DNA of 8,023 bases from CBIFWW01 sp966186435. GTDB taxonomy: Bacteria; Pseudomonadota; Gammaproteobacteria; Enterobacterales; Enterobacteriaceae. The position numbers were made by a program, and so were the translations under genes. The notes under the pieces were generated by a model. That model was not told the origin of the DNA, did no database searches, and worked only from the letters and a program-made list of their open reading frames with translations. The stretch is taken from contig CBIFWW010000146.1 of NCBI GenBank assembly GCA_966186435.1, positions 1-8,023 on the forward strand, in the 5' to 3' direction. Below, piece after piece: positions 1-6,775 of this stretch. The stretch's first letter is position 1. The number at the start of each line of letters is the position of its first letter.

Positions 1-30
1 TTCGTCGCCGCAAGGTGACAGTGAGTTCAT
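1..30 (-). CDS. Possible N-terminus of small membrane protein YmiA, cut off by the window edge
   Basis: An ATG at 28-30 on the minus strand opens a frame of ten codons, MNSLSPCGDE, that runs off the left edge. In E. coli the tiny gene ymiA lies just downstream of cysB on the same strand, and I recall its product starting with MRLAMPSGNQEPRRD. The pattern P-(S/C)-G-(N/D)-E, and the location, are suggestive. Against it: no Shine-Dalgarno sequence is visible before the ATG, and ten codons are very little evidence. It could be chance, or another small gene upstream of acnA. The call is an inference from synteny plus a short remembered similarity. Confidence 0.33.
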   Translation of the reverse strand, partial: MNSLSPCGDE

Positions 31-81
31 AGGGTTAATAATGTTATATCGCGGAGGGAGTATAAAACCGGAGAAGTAAAA

Positions 82-104
82 GGGTACCCCATATTGGGAT
101 ACCC
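82..104 (-). terminator. Rho-independent terminator of cysB
   Basis: Nine bases at 82-90 and nine at 96-104 form a stem around a 5-nt AT loop. Read on the minus strand the arms are GGGTATCCC and GGGGTACCC, nine pairs including one G-U wobble, followed by TTTTACTTCT. The stem begins about 9 nt after the cysB stop codon. In the plus direction one pair is a C-A mismatch and no U-tract follows, so it acts for the minus strand. Confidence 0.75.
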
Positions 105-112
105 GGAATTTA

Positions 113-1087
113 TTATTTCTCTGGCAACTTAATATCTTTGAACATGGCTTCGATATCTTCATTGGAACGCAATGCCACGGCGGTATCAACCACATCTCGG
201 GTCAAATGCGGCGAGAAACGCTGAATGAAATCATACATATAGCTACGCAGGAACGTGCTACGGCGGAAGCCGATTTTTGTGGTGCTATGGGTGAATATTT
301 CATTCACGTCAATGCGCACTAGATCAGGATCGGTCACCGGATCAACCGCCATGCTGGCGATAACCCCTACCCCCAGGCCCAGGCGAACATAGGTTTTTAT
401 CACGTCAGCATCGGTGGCAGTGAAAACAATGCGCGGAGTTAATCCAGCACGGTTAAAAGCGGTATCCAGCTCTGAACGGCCAGTAAAGCCAAAGGTATAA
501 GTCACCAGCGGGTATTCCGCCAGCTCTTCAATAGTGATGGTGCCACGGGAGGCCAGCGGGTGATCCGGCGTAACTACAATCGATCGGTTCCAGTGATAGC
601 AAGGCAGCATCACCAGATCGTCATACAAGTGTAGGGCTTCGGTGGCGATGGCAAAATCGGCATTCCCTTTGGAAACCGCTTCAGCAATCTGGGTTGGCGA
701 ACCCTGATGCATATGCAAGGAAACCCGTGGGTAGCGCTCAATAAAGCCTTTAATCACGCCAGGCAGAGCATACCGCGCCTGGGTGTGAGTGGTCGCCACA
801 TAAAGGGAGCCTTTATCCGGCCAGGTGTGCTCACCGGCAACAGATTTTATGGCATCAACTTTAGACAGCACTTCCCGGGCAATACGAATGATTTCCTGGC
901 CCGCCGGGGTCACTTGCGTCAAATGCTTACCGCTACGGGCAAAAATCTGCACCCCGAGTTCATCTTCCAGCATACGAACTTGCTTACTGATGCCCGGTTG
1001 TGAAGTATATAACCCTTCTGCGGTAGAAGAGACGTTAAGATTGTGGTTAACCACTTCAACAATGTAGCGCAATTGCTGTAGCTTCAT
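113..1087 (-). CDS. cysB: CysB, LysR-type transcriptional activator of the cysteine regulon
   Basis: A 324-residue LysR-family regulator, the same length as E. coli CysB. It activates sulfate uptake and reductive sulfur assimilation genes (cysJIH, cysK, cysP and others) with N-acetylserine as inducer, and in E. coli it represses its own gene. The N-terminal winged helix-turn-helix spans about residues 1-60 (MKLQQLRYIV, then TSQPGISKQVRMLEDELG). The C-terminal effector domain follows a linker helix. The ligand-pocket residues known from CysB structures are in register: Thr100, Thr102 and Gln103 in TTHTQARY, Thr149 and Thr202. The ATG at 1085-1087 gives the family start; only a weak GGA-type ribosome site precedes it. 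It lies 207 bp downstream of topA on the same strand but has topA's terminator in between, so it probably has its own promoter. Intact. Confidence 0.98.
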   Translation of the reverse strand: MKLQQLRYIVEVVNHNLNVSSTAEGLYTSQPGISKQVRMLEDELGVQIFARSGKHLTQVTPAGQEIIRIAREVLSKVDAIKSVAGEHTWPDKGSLYVATTHTQARYALPGVIKGFIERYPRVSLHMHQGSPTQIAEAVSKGNADFAIATEALHLYDDLVMLPCYHWNRSIVVTPDHPLASRGTITIEELAEYPLVTYTFGFTGRSELDTAFNRAGLTPRIVFTATDADVIKTYVRLGLGVGVIASMAVDPVTDPDLVRIDVNEIFTHSTTKIGFRRSTFLRSYMYDFIQRFSPHLTRDVVDTAVALRSNEDIEAMFKDIKLPEK

Positions 1088-1129
1088 GACGTGCCATCCA
1101 GGGAAATTAGCCCGAAAAACAGGGGGAAA

Positions 1130-1215
1130 GGTTTATAACCTAAAGGAATCGTAACGCTGCCACTATATCACTAATAGCTAATATGTATAGATGTGAACAA
1201 AAAATAATAATGAGG
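1130..1215 (-). promoter_or_regulatory. cysB promoter/operator region (candidate)
   Basis: The 167 bp between the topA terminator and cysB are AT-rich. Read on the minus strand there are two plausible -10 boxes, TATACA (1184-1189) and TATAGT (1162-1167), neither with a good -35, as expected for a weak or regulated promoter. A short near-repeat, CTAATAGCTAATA (1171-1183), lies between them and could be part of a CysB site, since CysB is known to autoregulate. An 11-bp palindrome GGTTTATAACC lies at 1130-1140 in the leader. The exact start cannot be decided by eye. Confidence 0.42.
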
Positions 1216-1254
1216 TTATAAAAATAGCCGCTGGGGTTGCAACTATTGAAATAT

Positions 1255-1276
1255 AAAGGCCGGTAGCCCGGCCTTT
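1255..1276 (-). terminator. Rho-independent terminator of topA
   Basis: AAAGGCCGG (1255-1263) and CCGGCCTTT (1268-1276) form a perfect 9-bp stem with a 4-nt loop, 18 nt past the topA stop. On the minus strand the stem is followed by ATATTTC, continuing the U-rich run of the stem. The strong GC core makes this one of the clearest terminators in the window, and it separates topA from cysB. Confidence 0.88.
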
Positions 1277-1294
1277 AGTGTTTAATGAGTATGA

Positions 1295-3892
1295 TTATTT
1301 CTTAGCTTCAACCCATTTGCCATCAACAAAGAATGCGGTCCAGCCCGTGGCCTTACCCTCTTTCTCGGAAGAGACATATTGCTGCTTGGTTTTGCGGCTA
1401 AAACGAACCATCGTTTTGTTGCCTTCTGGATCGGTTTGCGGCGCATCGGCCAGGTAGCGCAGTTTTTCCGGCAGACGATCGCGGAAACGCAATAGCTCTT
1501 CCACCAGCGGTGCGCGGGTTTCCCGGGATTTCGGGAAGGTATTAGCCGCCAGGAATACGCCCGCCGCGCCATCACGTAATACAAAGTAGGCGTCAGACTT
1601 TTCACAAGGCAACTCTGGCAGTGGCACCGGGTCTTCTTTCGGTGGTGCTACTTCGCCGCTACGCAGGATCTTACGGGTATTCTTACATTCGTCATTGGTG
1701 CACGCCATGTACTTACCGAAGCGCCCCATTTTCAGGTGCATTTCGGCACCACATTTCTCACACTCAACCACCGGGCCATCGTAACCCTTGATGCGGAACT
1801 CACCCTCTTCAATTTCGTAACCGTCGCAAGTCGGGTTGTTACCACAAACATGCAGCTTACGTTTTGGATCGATGAGGTAGCTGTCCATTGCGGTGCCGCA
1901 TTTGGCACAGCGGCGCTTGGCGCGCAATGCGTTGGTTTCGGCATCATCGCCTTCCAGCACATTCAGCACTTCGTTTTCCGGCACCAGATTGATAGTAGTT
2001 TTGCAGCGTTCTTTTATCGGTAGCGCATAGCCAGAGCAGCCCAGGAATACCCCGGTACTGGCGGTACGGATCCCCATCTTACGGCTACAGGTCGGGCAGT
2101 CGATGCTGGTAAGTACCATCTGGTTGGGGCGCATCCCGCCCTCTTCAGGATCTTTCTCCGCCGTCTCAAGCTGGCGGGTAAAATCGCTAAAGAAGCTATC
2201 CAGTACCTGCTTCCACTCTTGCTCGTGGTCCGCCACTTGGTCAAGGCTGTTTTCCATCTGGGCGGTGAAGTCGTAGTTCATCAGCTCGCGGAAGTTTTCT
2301 TCCAGACGATCGGTGACGATTTCACCCATTTTTTCCGCATAGAAACGGCGGTTTTCCACCCGCACATAACCACGATCCTGGATGGTGGAAATGATGGAGG
2401 CGTAAGTAGAAGGACGACCAATACCGCGTTTTTCCAGCTCTTTCACCAGGGATGCTTCGCTGAAGCGAGCCGGTGGTTTAGTGAAGTGCTGCTCCGGCAT
2501 CAGATCGATCAAAGACAGTACATCGCCCTGATTGACCGCTGGCAAGGTACGATCTTCATCATTCTTGCGCAGCGCTGGCATGACTTTGGTCCAACCGTCG
2601 AAGCGCAGGATGCGGCCACGGGCCTTCAGTTTGAAGTCCCCCGCCCCTACAGTCAGGGTGGTGGAATCATATTTAGCTGGAACCATCTGGCAAGCCACAA
2701 ACTGACGCCAAATCAGCTGATAAAGCTTCTGGGCATCGGTTTCCATGTCTTTCAGTAATTCAGCCACCACGGCAACATCAGAAGGACGAATCGCTTCGTG
2801 CGCTTCCTGGGAGTTGTCTTTGCTGGCGTACACATTGGCGGCGGCCGGTAAATATTGCTTACCGTAGTTCTCGTCAATGTAACCCCGCACCATGGTCAGG
2901 GCATCCTGGCTCAGGTTGGTGGAGTCAGTACGCATATAGGTGATGTAACCCGCTTCGTACAAGCGCTGGGCCATCATCATGGTTTTCTTCACCCCATATC
3001 CCAGGCGGGTGCTGGCTGCCTGCTGGAGGGTGGAGGTAATAAATGGCGCACCGGGTTTGCTGCTGGTGGGCTTGTCTTCCCGCTCGATCACGCTATAGCG
3101 CGCTTTTTCCAACAGGCTGACCGCCGCCATAGTGTCTTCACGGTTATCCGGGCGGAAAGGCTTATCGTGATGATGGGTCACCTCTACCGGCAGTGAGTCC
3201 CCACTCGGGGTTGCCAGGTTAGCATCGATTTCCCAGTATTCTTCCGGCACAAACGCTTTAATTTCACGCTCACGCTCTACCACCAGACGAACGGCAACGG
3301 ACTGTACGCGGCCAGCTGACAGGCCACGGGCAATTTTCTTCCACAGCAGCGGCGAGACCATATAACCCACCACCCGGTCCATAAAGCGGCGAGCCTGCTG
3401 AGCGTTAACCCGGTCAATGTTCAGTTCACCCGGCTTTTCAAAGGCCTGCTGGATAGCGTTTTTGGTAATTTCGTTAAATACCACACGGCTATAACGGGAT
3501 TCATCACCCCCGATCACTTCCCGCAGGTGCCATGCAATGGCTTCCCCTTCGCGGTCAAGGTCGGTTGCGAGATAGATGTGGTCAGCTTTTTCTGCCAGCG
3601 ATTTCAGTTCAGAAACCACTTTTTCTTTGCCAGGGAGAACTTCGTAGTGGGCATTCCAGTTATGCCAAGGATCGATCCCCATACGGTTGACCAGGCCAGC
3701 GCGCTCGTCTTTTTTTACTTTTTTAGCCGGTTTGGCGGCAGTTGAGTCGGCGCTCTTTTTGTGTGTTGAACCACTGGTCGGCAAATCGCGGATATGACCA
3801 ACGCTGGACTTAACCACGTAGTCATTGCCGAGATACTTATTTATCGTTTTGGCTTTTGCCGGGGACTCAACGATGACGAGAGCTTTACCCAT
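1295..3892 (-). CDS. topA: DNA topoisomerase I (TopA, type IA)
   Basis: An 865-residue type IA topoisomerase, the length of E. coli TopA. It relaxes negative supercoils by cutting one strand, covalently holding the 5' phosphate and passing the other strand, balancing gyrase. The Toprim domain is N-terminal (KALVIVESPAKAKTINKYLG, with Glu9; acidic triad Asp111, Asp113, Glu115 in DLDREGEA). The catalytic tyrosine is Tyr319 in GYITYMRTDSTN. The C-terminal third carries three four-cysteine zinc ribbons (Cys599/602/619/630; 662/665/683/689; 711/714/731/736) and then cysteine-poor ribbon-like repeats that bind DNA and RNA polymerase. I place the start at the ATG at 3890-3892: AAAGGTG lies just upstream and the protein then starts MGKALVIVES as in E. 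coli. The frame extends two codons to a GTG at 3898, but that GTG is part of the ribosome site. Intact. Confidence 0.99.
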   Translation of the reverse strand: MGKALVIVESPAKAKTINKYLGNDYVVKSSVGHIRDLPTSGSTHKKSADSTAAKPAKKVKKDERAGLVNRMGIDPWHNWNAHYEVLPGKEKVVSELKSLAEKADHIYLATDLDREGEAIAWHLREVIGGDESRYSRVVFNEITKNAIQQAFEKPGELNIDRVNAQQARRFMDRVVGYMVSPLLWKKIARGLSAGRVQSVAVRLVVEREREIKAFVPEEYWEIDANLATPSGDSLPVEVTHHHDKPFRPDNREDTMAAVSLLEKARYSVIEREDKPTSSKPGAPFITSTLQQAASTRLGYGVKKTMMMAQRLYEAGYITYMRTDSTNLSQDALTMVRGYIDENYGKQYLPAAANVYASKDNSQEAHEAIRPSDVAVVAELLKDMETDAQKLYQLIWRQFVACQMVPAKYDSTTLTVGAGDFKLKARGRILRFDGWTKVMPALRKNDEDRTLPAVNQGDVLSLIDLMPEQHFTKPPARFSEASLVKELEKRGIGRPSTYASIISTIQDRGYVRVENRRFYAEKMGEIVTDRLEENFRELMNYDFTAQMENSLDQVADHEQEWKQVLDSFFSDFTRQLETAEKDPEEGGMRPNQMVLTSIDCPTCSRKMGIRTASTGVFLGCSGYALPIKERCKTTINLVPENEVLNVLEGDDAETNALRAKRRCAKCGTAMDSYLIDPKRKLHVCGNNPTCDGYEIEEGEFRIKGYDGPVVECEKCGAEMHLKMGRFGKYMACTNDECKNTRKILRSGEVAPPKEDPVPLPELPCEKSDAYFVLRDGAAGVFLAANTFPKSRETRAPLVEELLRFRDRLPEKLRYLADAPQTDPEGNKTMVRFSRKTKQQYVSSEKEGKATGWTAFFVDGKWVEAKK

Positions 3893-3905
3893 TTTCACCT
3901 TTACC
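3893..3905 (-). promoter_or_regulatory. topA ribosome-binding site, decides the start
   Basis: On the minus strand GTAAAGGTGAAA immediately precedes the ATG at 3892. AAGG sits at a normal distance from this ATG. The upstream in-frame GTG (3896-3898) overlaps the purine-rich stretch and has only a poor site of its own, so the ATG is preferred. Confidence 0.65.
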
Positions 3906-3967
3906 TATTTAATTCTTCCAGGAATACGTCGCTTGCCATGCCCATCCTCTGACGACGCGCCGCTTGT

Positions 3968-3996
3968 TATATTGCGACGCTACGACGGGAGATCAA
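3968..3996 (-). promoter_or_regulatory. Candidate sigma-70 promoter of topA
   Basis: On the minus strand TTGATC (3991-3996) and AATATA (3968-3973) are spaced by exactly 17 nt, with an overlapping TATAAC offset by two bases. Transcription would begin near 3961, giving a leader of about 70 nt. A run of seven A's on the minus strand (3999-4005) lies just upstream of the -35 and could act as an UP element or a bend. E. coli topA has several promoters, including supercoiling- and heat-responsive ones, so others may lie in the same interval. Confidence 0.55.
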
Positions 3997-4152
3997 GCTT
4001 TTTTTCTCAACAACCCTGTTTCGGCACAGTTTTATCACATTGAGAATTCGAGCTTTTTAGCACAACGCGTATTACTCACGACGATGTATGGTTGAATGTC
4101 AAGCAATTCTGTTGCCAGATTCGCGAAAGCGTCACACTCTACCTGATAAAAA

Positions 4153-4180
4153 TTGATACGCAACTTTATTAGCATGCAAT
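4153..4180 (+). promoter_or_regulatory. Weak candidate promoter for yciN
   Basis: TTGATA (4153-4158) and TGCAAT (4175-4180) are 16 nt apart on the plus strand, roughly 110 nt upstream of the yciN ATG. Each hexamer matches about four of six consensus positions. Other weak boxes lie closer, such as TATACC near 4220 with no good -35, so the assignment is tentative. Confidence 0.28.
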
Positions 4181-4290
4181 AGTGATTCGCGCCACTCGAT
4201 GGGCAACCTGTCAGCATCCTATACCAGTGGCAAAATTTGCTATGGAAACAGACCAGTCGTAAACTACGCGCAGTTTGTAAGGAGATTAAA

Positions 4291-4542
4291 ATGAAAGCTG
4301 AAACTCAACCTATCGACCGCGCCACCCTGCTCATTGAAGCTAATCGACTGATCCGCGATCACGAAGATACGCTGTCAGGCATTGTCGCTACCGGCGTTGA
4401 GCAAAAAAGTGGCGTCCTGGTGTTTAGCGGCGACTACTTCCTTGATGAGAACGGCCTGCCCACCGGCAAAAGTACAGCGGTATTTAACATGTTTAAATTT
4501 CTCGCCCATGAGCTTTCAGATAAATATCATCTGGCGGACTAA
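4291..4542 (+). CDS. yciN: YciN, small DUF2498 protein of unknown function
   Basis: An 83-residue protein, the same length as E. coli YciN, starting MKAETQPIDRATLL and containing KSTAVFNMFK. The family (DUF2498) is confined mainly to enteric bacteria and has no established function. No signal peptide, membrane segment or cysteine cluster is visible, so it is probably a small acidic cytoplasmic protein. The start at 4291 is fixed by AAGGAG at 4279-4284 and by alignment with the family. The open frame extends upstream to an ATG at 4237, but that part is not conserved and has no ribosome site. It is divergent from topA and convergent with sohB, as in E. coli, and ends at its own terminator. Confidence 0.95.
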   Translation: MKAETQPIDRATLLIEANRLIRDHEDTLSGIVATGVEQKSGVLVFSGDYFLDENGLPTGKSTAVFNMFKFLAHELSDKYHLAD

Positions 4543-4555
4543 CCACTGACGTGTA

Positions 4556-4578
4556 AAAGCCAGGCATTGCCTGGCTTT
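4556..4578. terminator. Bidirectional terminator between yciN and sohB
   Basis: AAAGCCAGGC (4556-4565) and GCCTGGCTTT (4569-4578) form a perfect 10-bp stem with a 3-nt loop. On the plus strand TTTGTTTTA follows, ending yciN 13 nt after its stop. On the minus strand the stem is followed by TTTTACAC (the run overlapping the stem base), about 50 nt past the sohB stop. One hairpin plausibly ends both convergent genes, more efficiently for yciN. Confidence 0.88.
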
Positions 4579-4628
4579 GTTTTATTCGGATGTTATCAGG
4601 ACCTCGTTGCAGCTAAGCGCCCCTTTCT

Positions 4629-5678
4629 TTACAACAACGGCTTTTCACCACGCTGCCACCAGCGCAGTAACAGCCGATCGAGACTGTTGGCCGCACTGCC
4701 GGTAAAACGATCCATCATTTTCTTACGGCGCTGGTAGCACACATTGATGGCTTCGAAGCGGGAAATACGAGCTAACAACCAGTCATCACTGGTGCCGATC
4801 TCGTCTACCAGACCTTTCTCTTTAGCCTGGGAGCCATACCAGTGTTCACCGGTAGCGACGGAATCAATATCCAGCGACGGGCGCATTTGCTGTACGAACT
4901 GTTTAAACAGGTGATGAGTTTCATTCAAATCTTCACGGAACTTCTCACGGCCCTCTTCGGTGTTTTCACCCAAAAGGGTTAGTGTGCGCTTGTACTGCCC
5001 CGCGGTGTGCAGCTCAATATCAATATCATTACGTTTTAACAAGCGGTTGAAGTTGGGCACCTGCGCCACCACCCCAATAGAGCCAATAATAGAAAACGGT
5101 GCCGCCAGTATATGGTTGGCCACACAGGCCATCATATAGCCCCCGCTGGCGGCCACTTTATCCACGGCCACCGTCAAGTTGACACCACGCTCACGCAGGC
5201 GTTGCAGCTGAGAAGCCGCCAGTCCATATCCATGTACTACCCCACCAGGGCTTTCCAGCCGTAGCAGAACTTCATCTTCCGGCTTGATCACCGAAAGTAC
5301 CGCTGAGATCTCTTCCCGCAGGGAGCCGACCTCTTTAGCATCCATACTGCCTTTGAAATCCATCACATACAGCACCGGTTTCACTTGGCTTGAGGTTTCA
5401 CCCCGTCGCGCGCGGGCTTTGGCTTCTTTGCCTTCCAGCTTGAGCTTTTTCTTCTGGCCTTTGCTCCAGAGCTTATGCTGATGTTCATCCAACAGGGCAG
5501 CCTGCATATCTTCCTGCATATGCTGATATTGCTCGCTAAGGCGAGTGAGTTTTAATTCCCCACAGCTGGTTTTATTACGCCTGGCCGCGTTTAAGATGAT
5601 GACCGTAATGACGCCGATGGCGACCACCAGGGTGACAATTTTGGCGAGGAAAAGCCCATAATTTGAAAGAATATCCAC
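4629..5678 (-). CDS. sohB: SohB, inner-membrane S49-family serine peptidase
   Basis: A 349-residue S49 (SppA-like) peptidase, the length of E. coli SohB, which was found as a multicopy suppressor of htrA (degP) loss. A single hydrophobic segment at about residues 8-30 anchors the N-terminus in the inner membrane. Residues about 45-100 form a charged Lys/Glu/Gln-rich, probably coiled-coil, linker. The S49 domain follows: SPGG near 143-146, nucleophile Ser178 in VAASGGYMMA, and general-base Lys230 in HTAGQYKRTL, the known Ser/Lys dyad positions. The C-terminus (RLLLRWWQRGEKPLL) is close to E. coli's. I start it at the GTG at 5676-5678, which gives the family start DILSNYGLF and length with AAGGCGGAAG just before it. 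The frame extends eight codons to another GTG at 5702. The natural substrate is unknown. Intact. Confidence 0.97.
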   Translation of the reverse strand: MDILSNYGLFLAKIVTLVVAIGVITVIILNAARRNKTSCGELKLTRLSEQYQHMQEDMQAALLDEHQHKLWSKGQKKKLKLEGKEAKARARRGETSSQVKPVLYVMDFKGSMDAKEVGSLREEISAVLSVIKPEDEVLLRLESPGGVVHGYGLAASQLQRLRERGVNLTVAVDKVAASGGYMMACVANHILAAPFSIIGSIGVVAQVPNFNRLLKRNDIDIELHTAGQYKRTLTLLGENTEEGREKFREDLNETHHLFKQFVQQMRPSLDIDSVATGEHWYGSQAKEKGLVDEIGTSDDWLLARISRFEAINVCYQRRKKMMDRFTGSAANSLDRLLLRWWQRGEKPLL

Positions 5679-5717
5679 ACTTCCGCCTTGCTTTCTGTGC
5701 ACGAGATTGTGATGGCT

Positions 5718-5723
5718 ATTGTA
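5718..5723 (-). promoter_or_regulatory. Candidate -10 box of the sohB promoter
   Basis: On the minus strand TACAAT (5718-5723), five of six consensus bases, lies about 40 nt upstream of the sohB GTG. It is embedded in a small inverted repeat, GGCTATTGTAGCC (5714-5726). No good -35 lies 16-18 nt upstream, where the sequence is GC-rich, so the promoter may be weak or need an activator. Confidence 0.35.
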
Positions 5724-5841
5724 GCCGAGCCGATCGCAGACGTCCCCGCCAATGGCAATGGTTGCGCGCTATTTTCAGTAAACTTTTTTCTGTAATGTAA
5801 ATTTTGCACGGTTATTGCGCACTATCCAGCCGGTTGGCTGA

Positions 5842-5870
5842 TTGAAATGGCGATGCAAATCAGGCATAAC
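5842..5870 (+). promoter_or_regulatory. Candidate sigma-70 promoter of yciK
   Basis: TTGAAA (5842-5847) and CATAAC (5865-5870) are spaced by 17 nt on the plus strand, matching five and four of six consensus bases. Transcription would start near 5877, a leader of about 50 nt. A short hairpin-like repeat, CAGCC-GGTT-GGCTG (5827-5840), abuts the -35 and could be an operator half or coincidence. Confidence 0.5.
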
Positions 5871-5928
5871 ACCCGCTAGGCCTCATTAAGACCAGCCCAA
5901 CAGGCCAGGCACAATTCTCAGGAGTGTT

Positions 5929-6690
5929 ATGCATTACCAACCGAAAAGCGACCTATTAACCCAGCGTATTATTCTGGTTACCGGTGCCAGCGACGGCATT
6001 GGCCGGGAAGCCGCACTCACCTATGCCCGCTACGGCGCCACGGTAATATTGCTGGGCCGTAATCAAGAAAAATTGGCGAGCGTTGCCCGCGAAATTGAAG
6101 CCATAGGCCATCAGACTCCGGCCTGTTATGTGTTGGATTACCTGACTGCCAGCCCGGAGGACTGCCAGGCACTGGCTGACGCGATAGCCCGGCAGGTGCC
6201 ACGGCTGGATGGGGTGTTGCACAATGCCGGGATTCTCGGACAGGTCACGCCAATGATGCAGCAGGATCCCTATCAGTGGCAGGCGGTAATGCGGGTAAAT
6301 GTAGACGTCACCTTCTGGCTTACCCAGGCATTGCTTCCTTTATTACTTAAATCTGATGGCGGATCACTGGTATTCACCAGCTCCAGCGTTGGTAAGCAAG
6401 GCCGCGCGGAATGGGGAGCTTATGCGGCATCGAAGTTTGCCACCGAAGGTATGATGCAGGTGCTGGCCGATGAATATAAAAATGACAACCTGCGGGTGAA
6501 TTGTATTAACCCGGGTGGCACCCGCACCGGCATGCGTGCCAGCGCCTTCCCGACGGAAGATCCCAATAAGTTAAAAACCCCGGCTGACATTATGCCGCTC
6601 TATTTGTGGCTGATGGGTGATGATAGCCGCCGTAAAACCGGGATGAGTCTGGATGCCCAGCCCAACAGGAAAGTGGGGATTGCCGAGTAA
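5929..6690 (+). CDS. yciK: YciK, NADP-type short-chain dehydrogenase/reductase (SDR family)
   Basis: A 253-residue classical SDR, one residue longer than E. coli YciK as I remember it. The Rossmann cofactor motif TGASDGIG is at residues 18-25, with Arg44 in LLGRNQEK suggesting NADP(H). NNAG-type HNAG is at 98-101, the catalytic Ser lies in SSS at 151-153, and the active pair is Tyr165/Lys169 in YAASK. The substrate is unknown. AGGAG at 5920-5924 lies four bases before the ATG and fixes the start. In E. coli yciK is followed on the same strand by btuR; here the gene stops at 6690 with only 85 bp before the convergent rluB. Intact, with no unusual base use. Confidence 0.96.
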   Translation: MHYQPKSDLLTQRIILVTGASDGIGREAALTYARYGATVILLGRNQEKLASVAREIEAIGHQTPACYVLDYLTASPEDCQALADAIARQVPRLDGVLHNAGILGQVTPMMQQDPYQWQAVMRVNVDVTFWLTQALLPLLLKSDGGSLVFTSSSVGKQGRAEWGAYAASKFATEGMMQVLADEYKNDNLRVNCINPGGTRTGMRASAFPTEDPNKLKTPADIMPLYLWLMGDDSRRKTGMSLDAQPNRKVGIAE

Positions 6691-6707
6691 ATTCTGGATA
6701 TAAAAAA

Positions 6708-6728
6708 GGGATAGCAGATTGCTATCCC
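6708..6728 (-). terminator. Rho-independent terminator of rluB
   Basis: GGGATAGC (6708-6715) and GCTATCCC (6721-6728) form a perfect 8-bp stem with a 5-nt loop. Read on the minus strand it is followed by TTTTTTATA, a strong U-tract, about 48 nt past the rluB stop. On the plus strand the following bases are TGTGCAG, so it should be a poor terminator for yciK. A 12-bp palindrome GCGTGCGCACGC (6745-6756) lies between this hairpin and the rluB stop. Confidence 0.82.
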
Positions 6729-6775
6729 TGTGCAGTCAATCAGCGCGTGCGCACGCTGCTGCTAAATTGGAGATC

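Larger units (their letters stand above)
3893..4290. other. Divergent topA/yciN intergenic control region
   Basis: These 398 bp contain no convincing gene. A 60-codon minus-strand frame (4035-4217) has no recognisable motif or good ribosome site. The stretch is AT-rich, with several A/T runs and a TTCGCGAA palindrome near 4120. The topA half holds the promoter candidate described separately. The yciN half contains several weak -10-like and -35-like hexamers. A perfect TTGACA occurs on the minus strand near 4098-4103, but nothing at 16-18 nt resembles a -10 box. The length fits a multi-promoter topA control region. Confidence 0.6.

Noticed and set aside
707..1067. Plus-strand frames opposite cysB
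   Set aside because: They are shadows of the cysB coding strand and have no family features; the same applies to the frames opposite topA, sohB, yciK and rluB.
4098..4103. Perfect TTGACA on the minus strand as a topA -35
   Set aside because: No -10-like hexamer lies 16-18 nt downstream of it, so it is probably chance.
4035..4217. 60-codon minus-strand frame upstream of topA
   Set aside because: It lies in the divergent promoter region, has no clear ribosome site and no recognisable protein motif; the AT-rich control region explains it better.
6745..6756. 12-bp palindrome GCGTGCGCACGC as a site-specific recombination or attachment site
   Set aside because: There is no second copy, no integrase gene and no sign of inserted DNA; it lies in a short spacer between convergent housekeeping genes.
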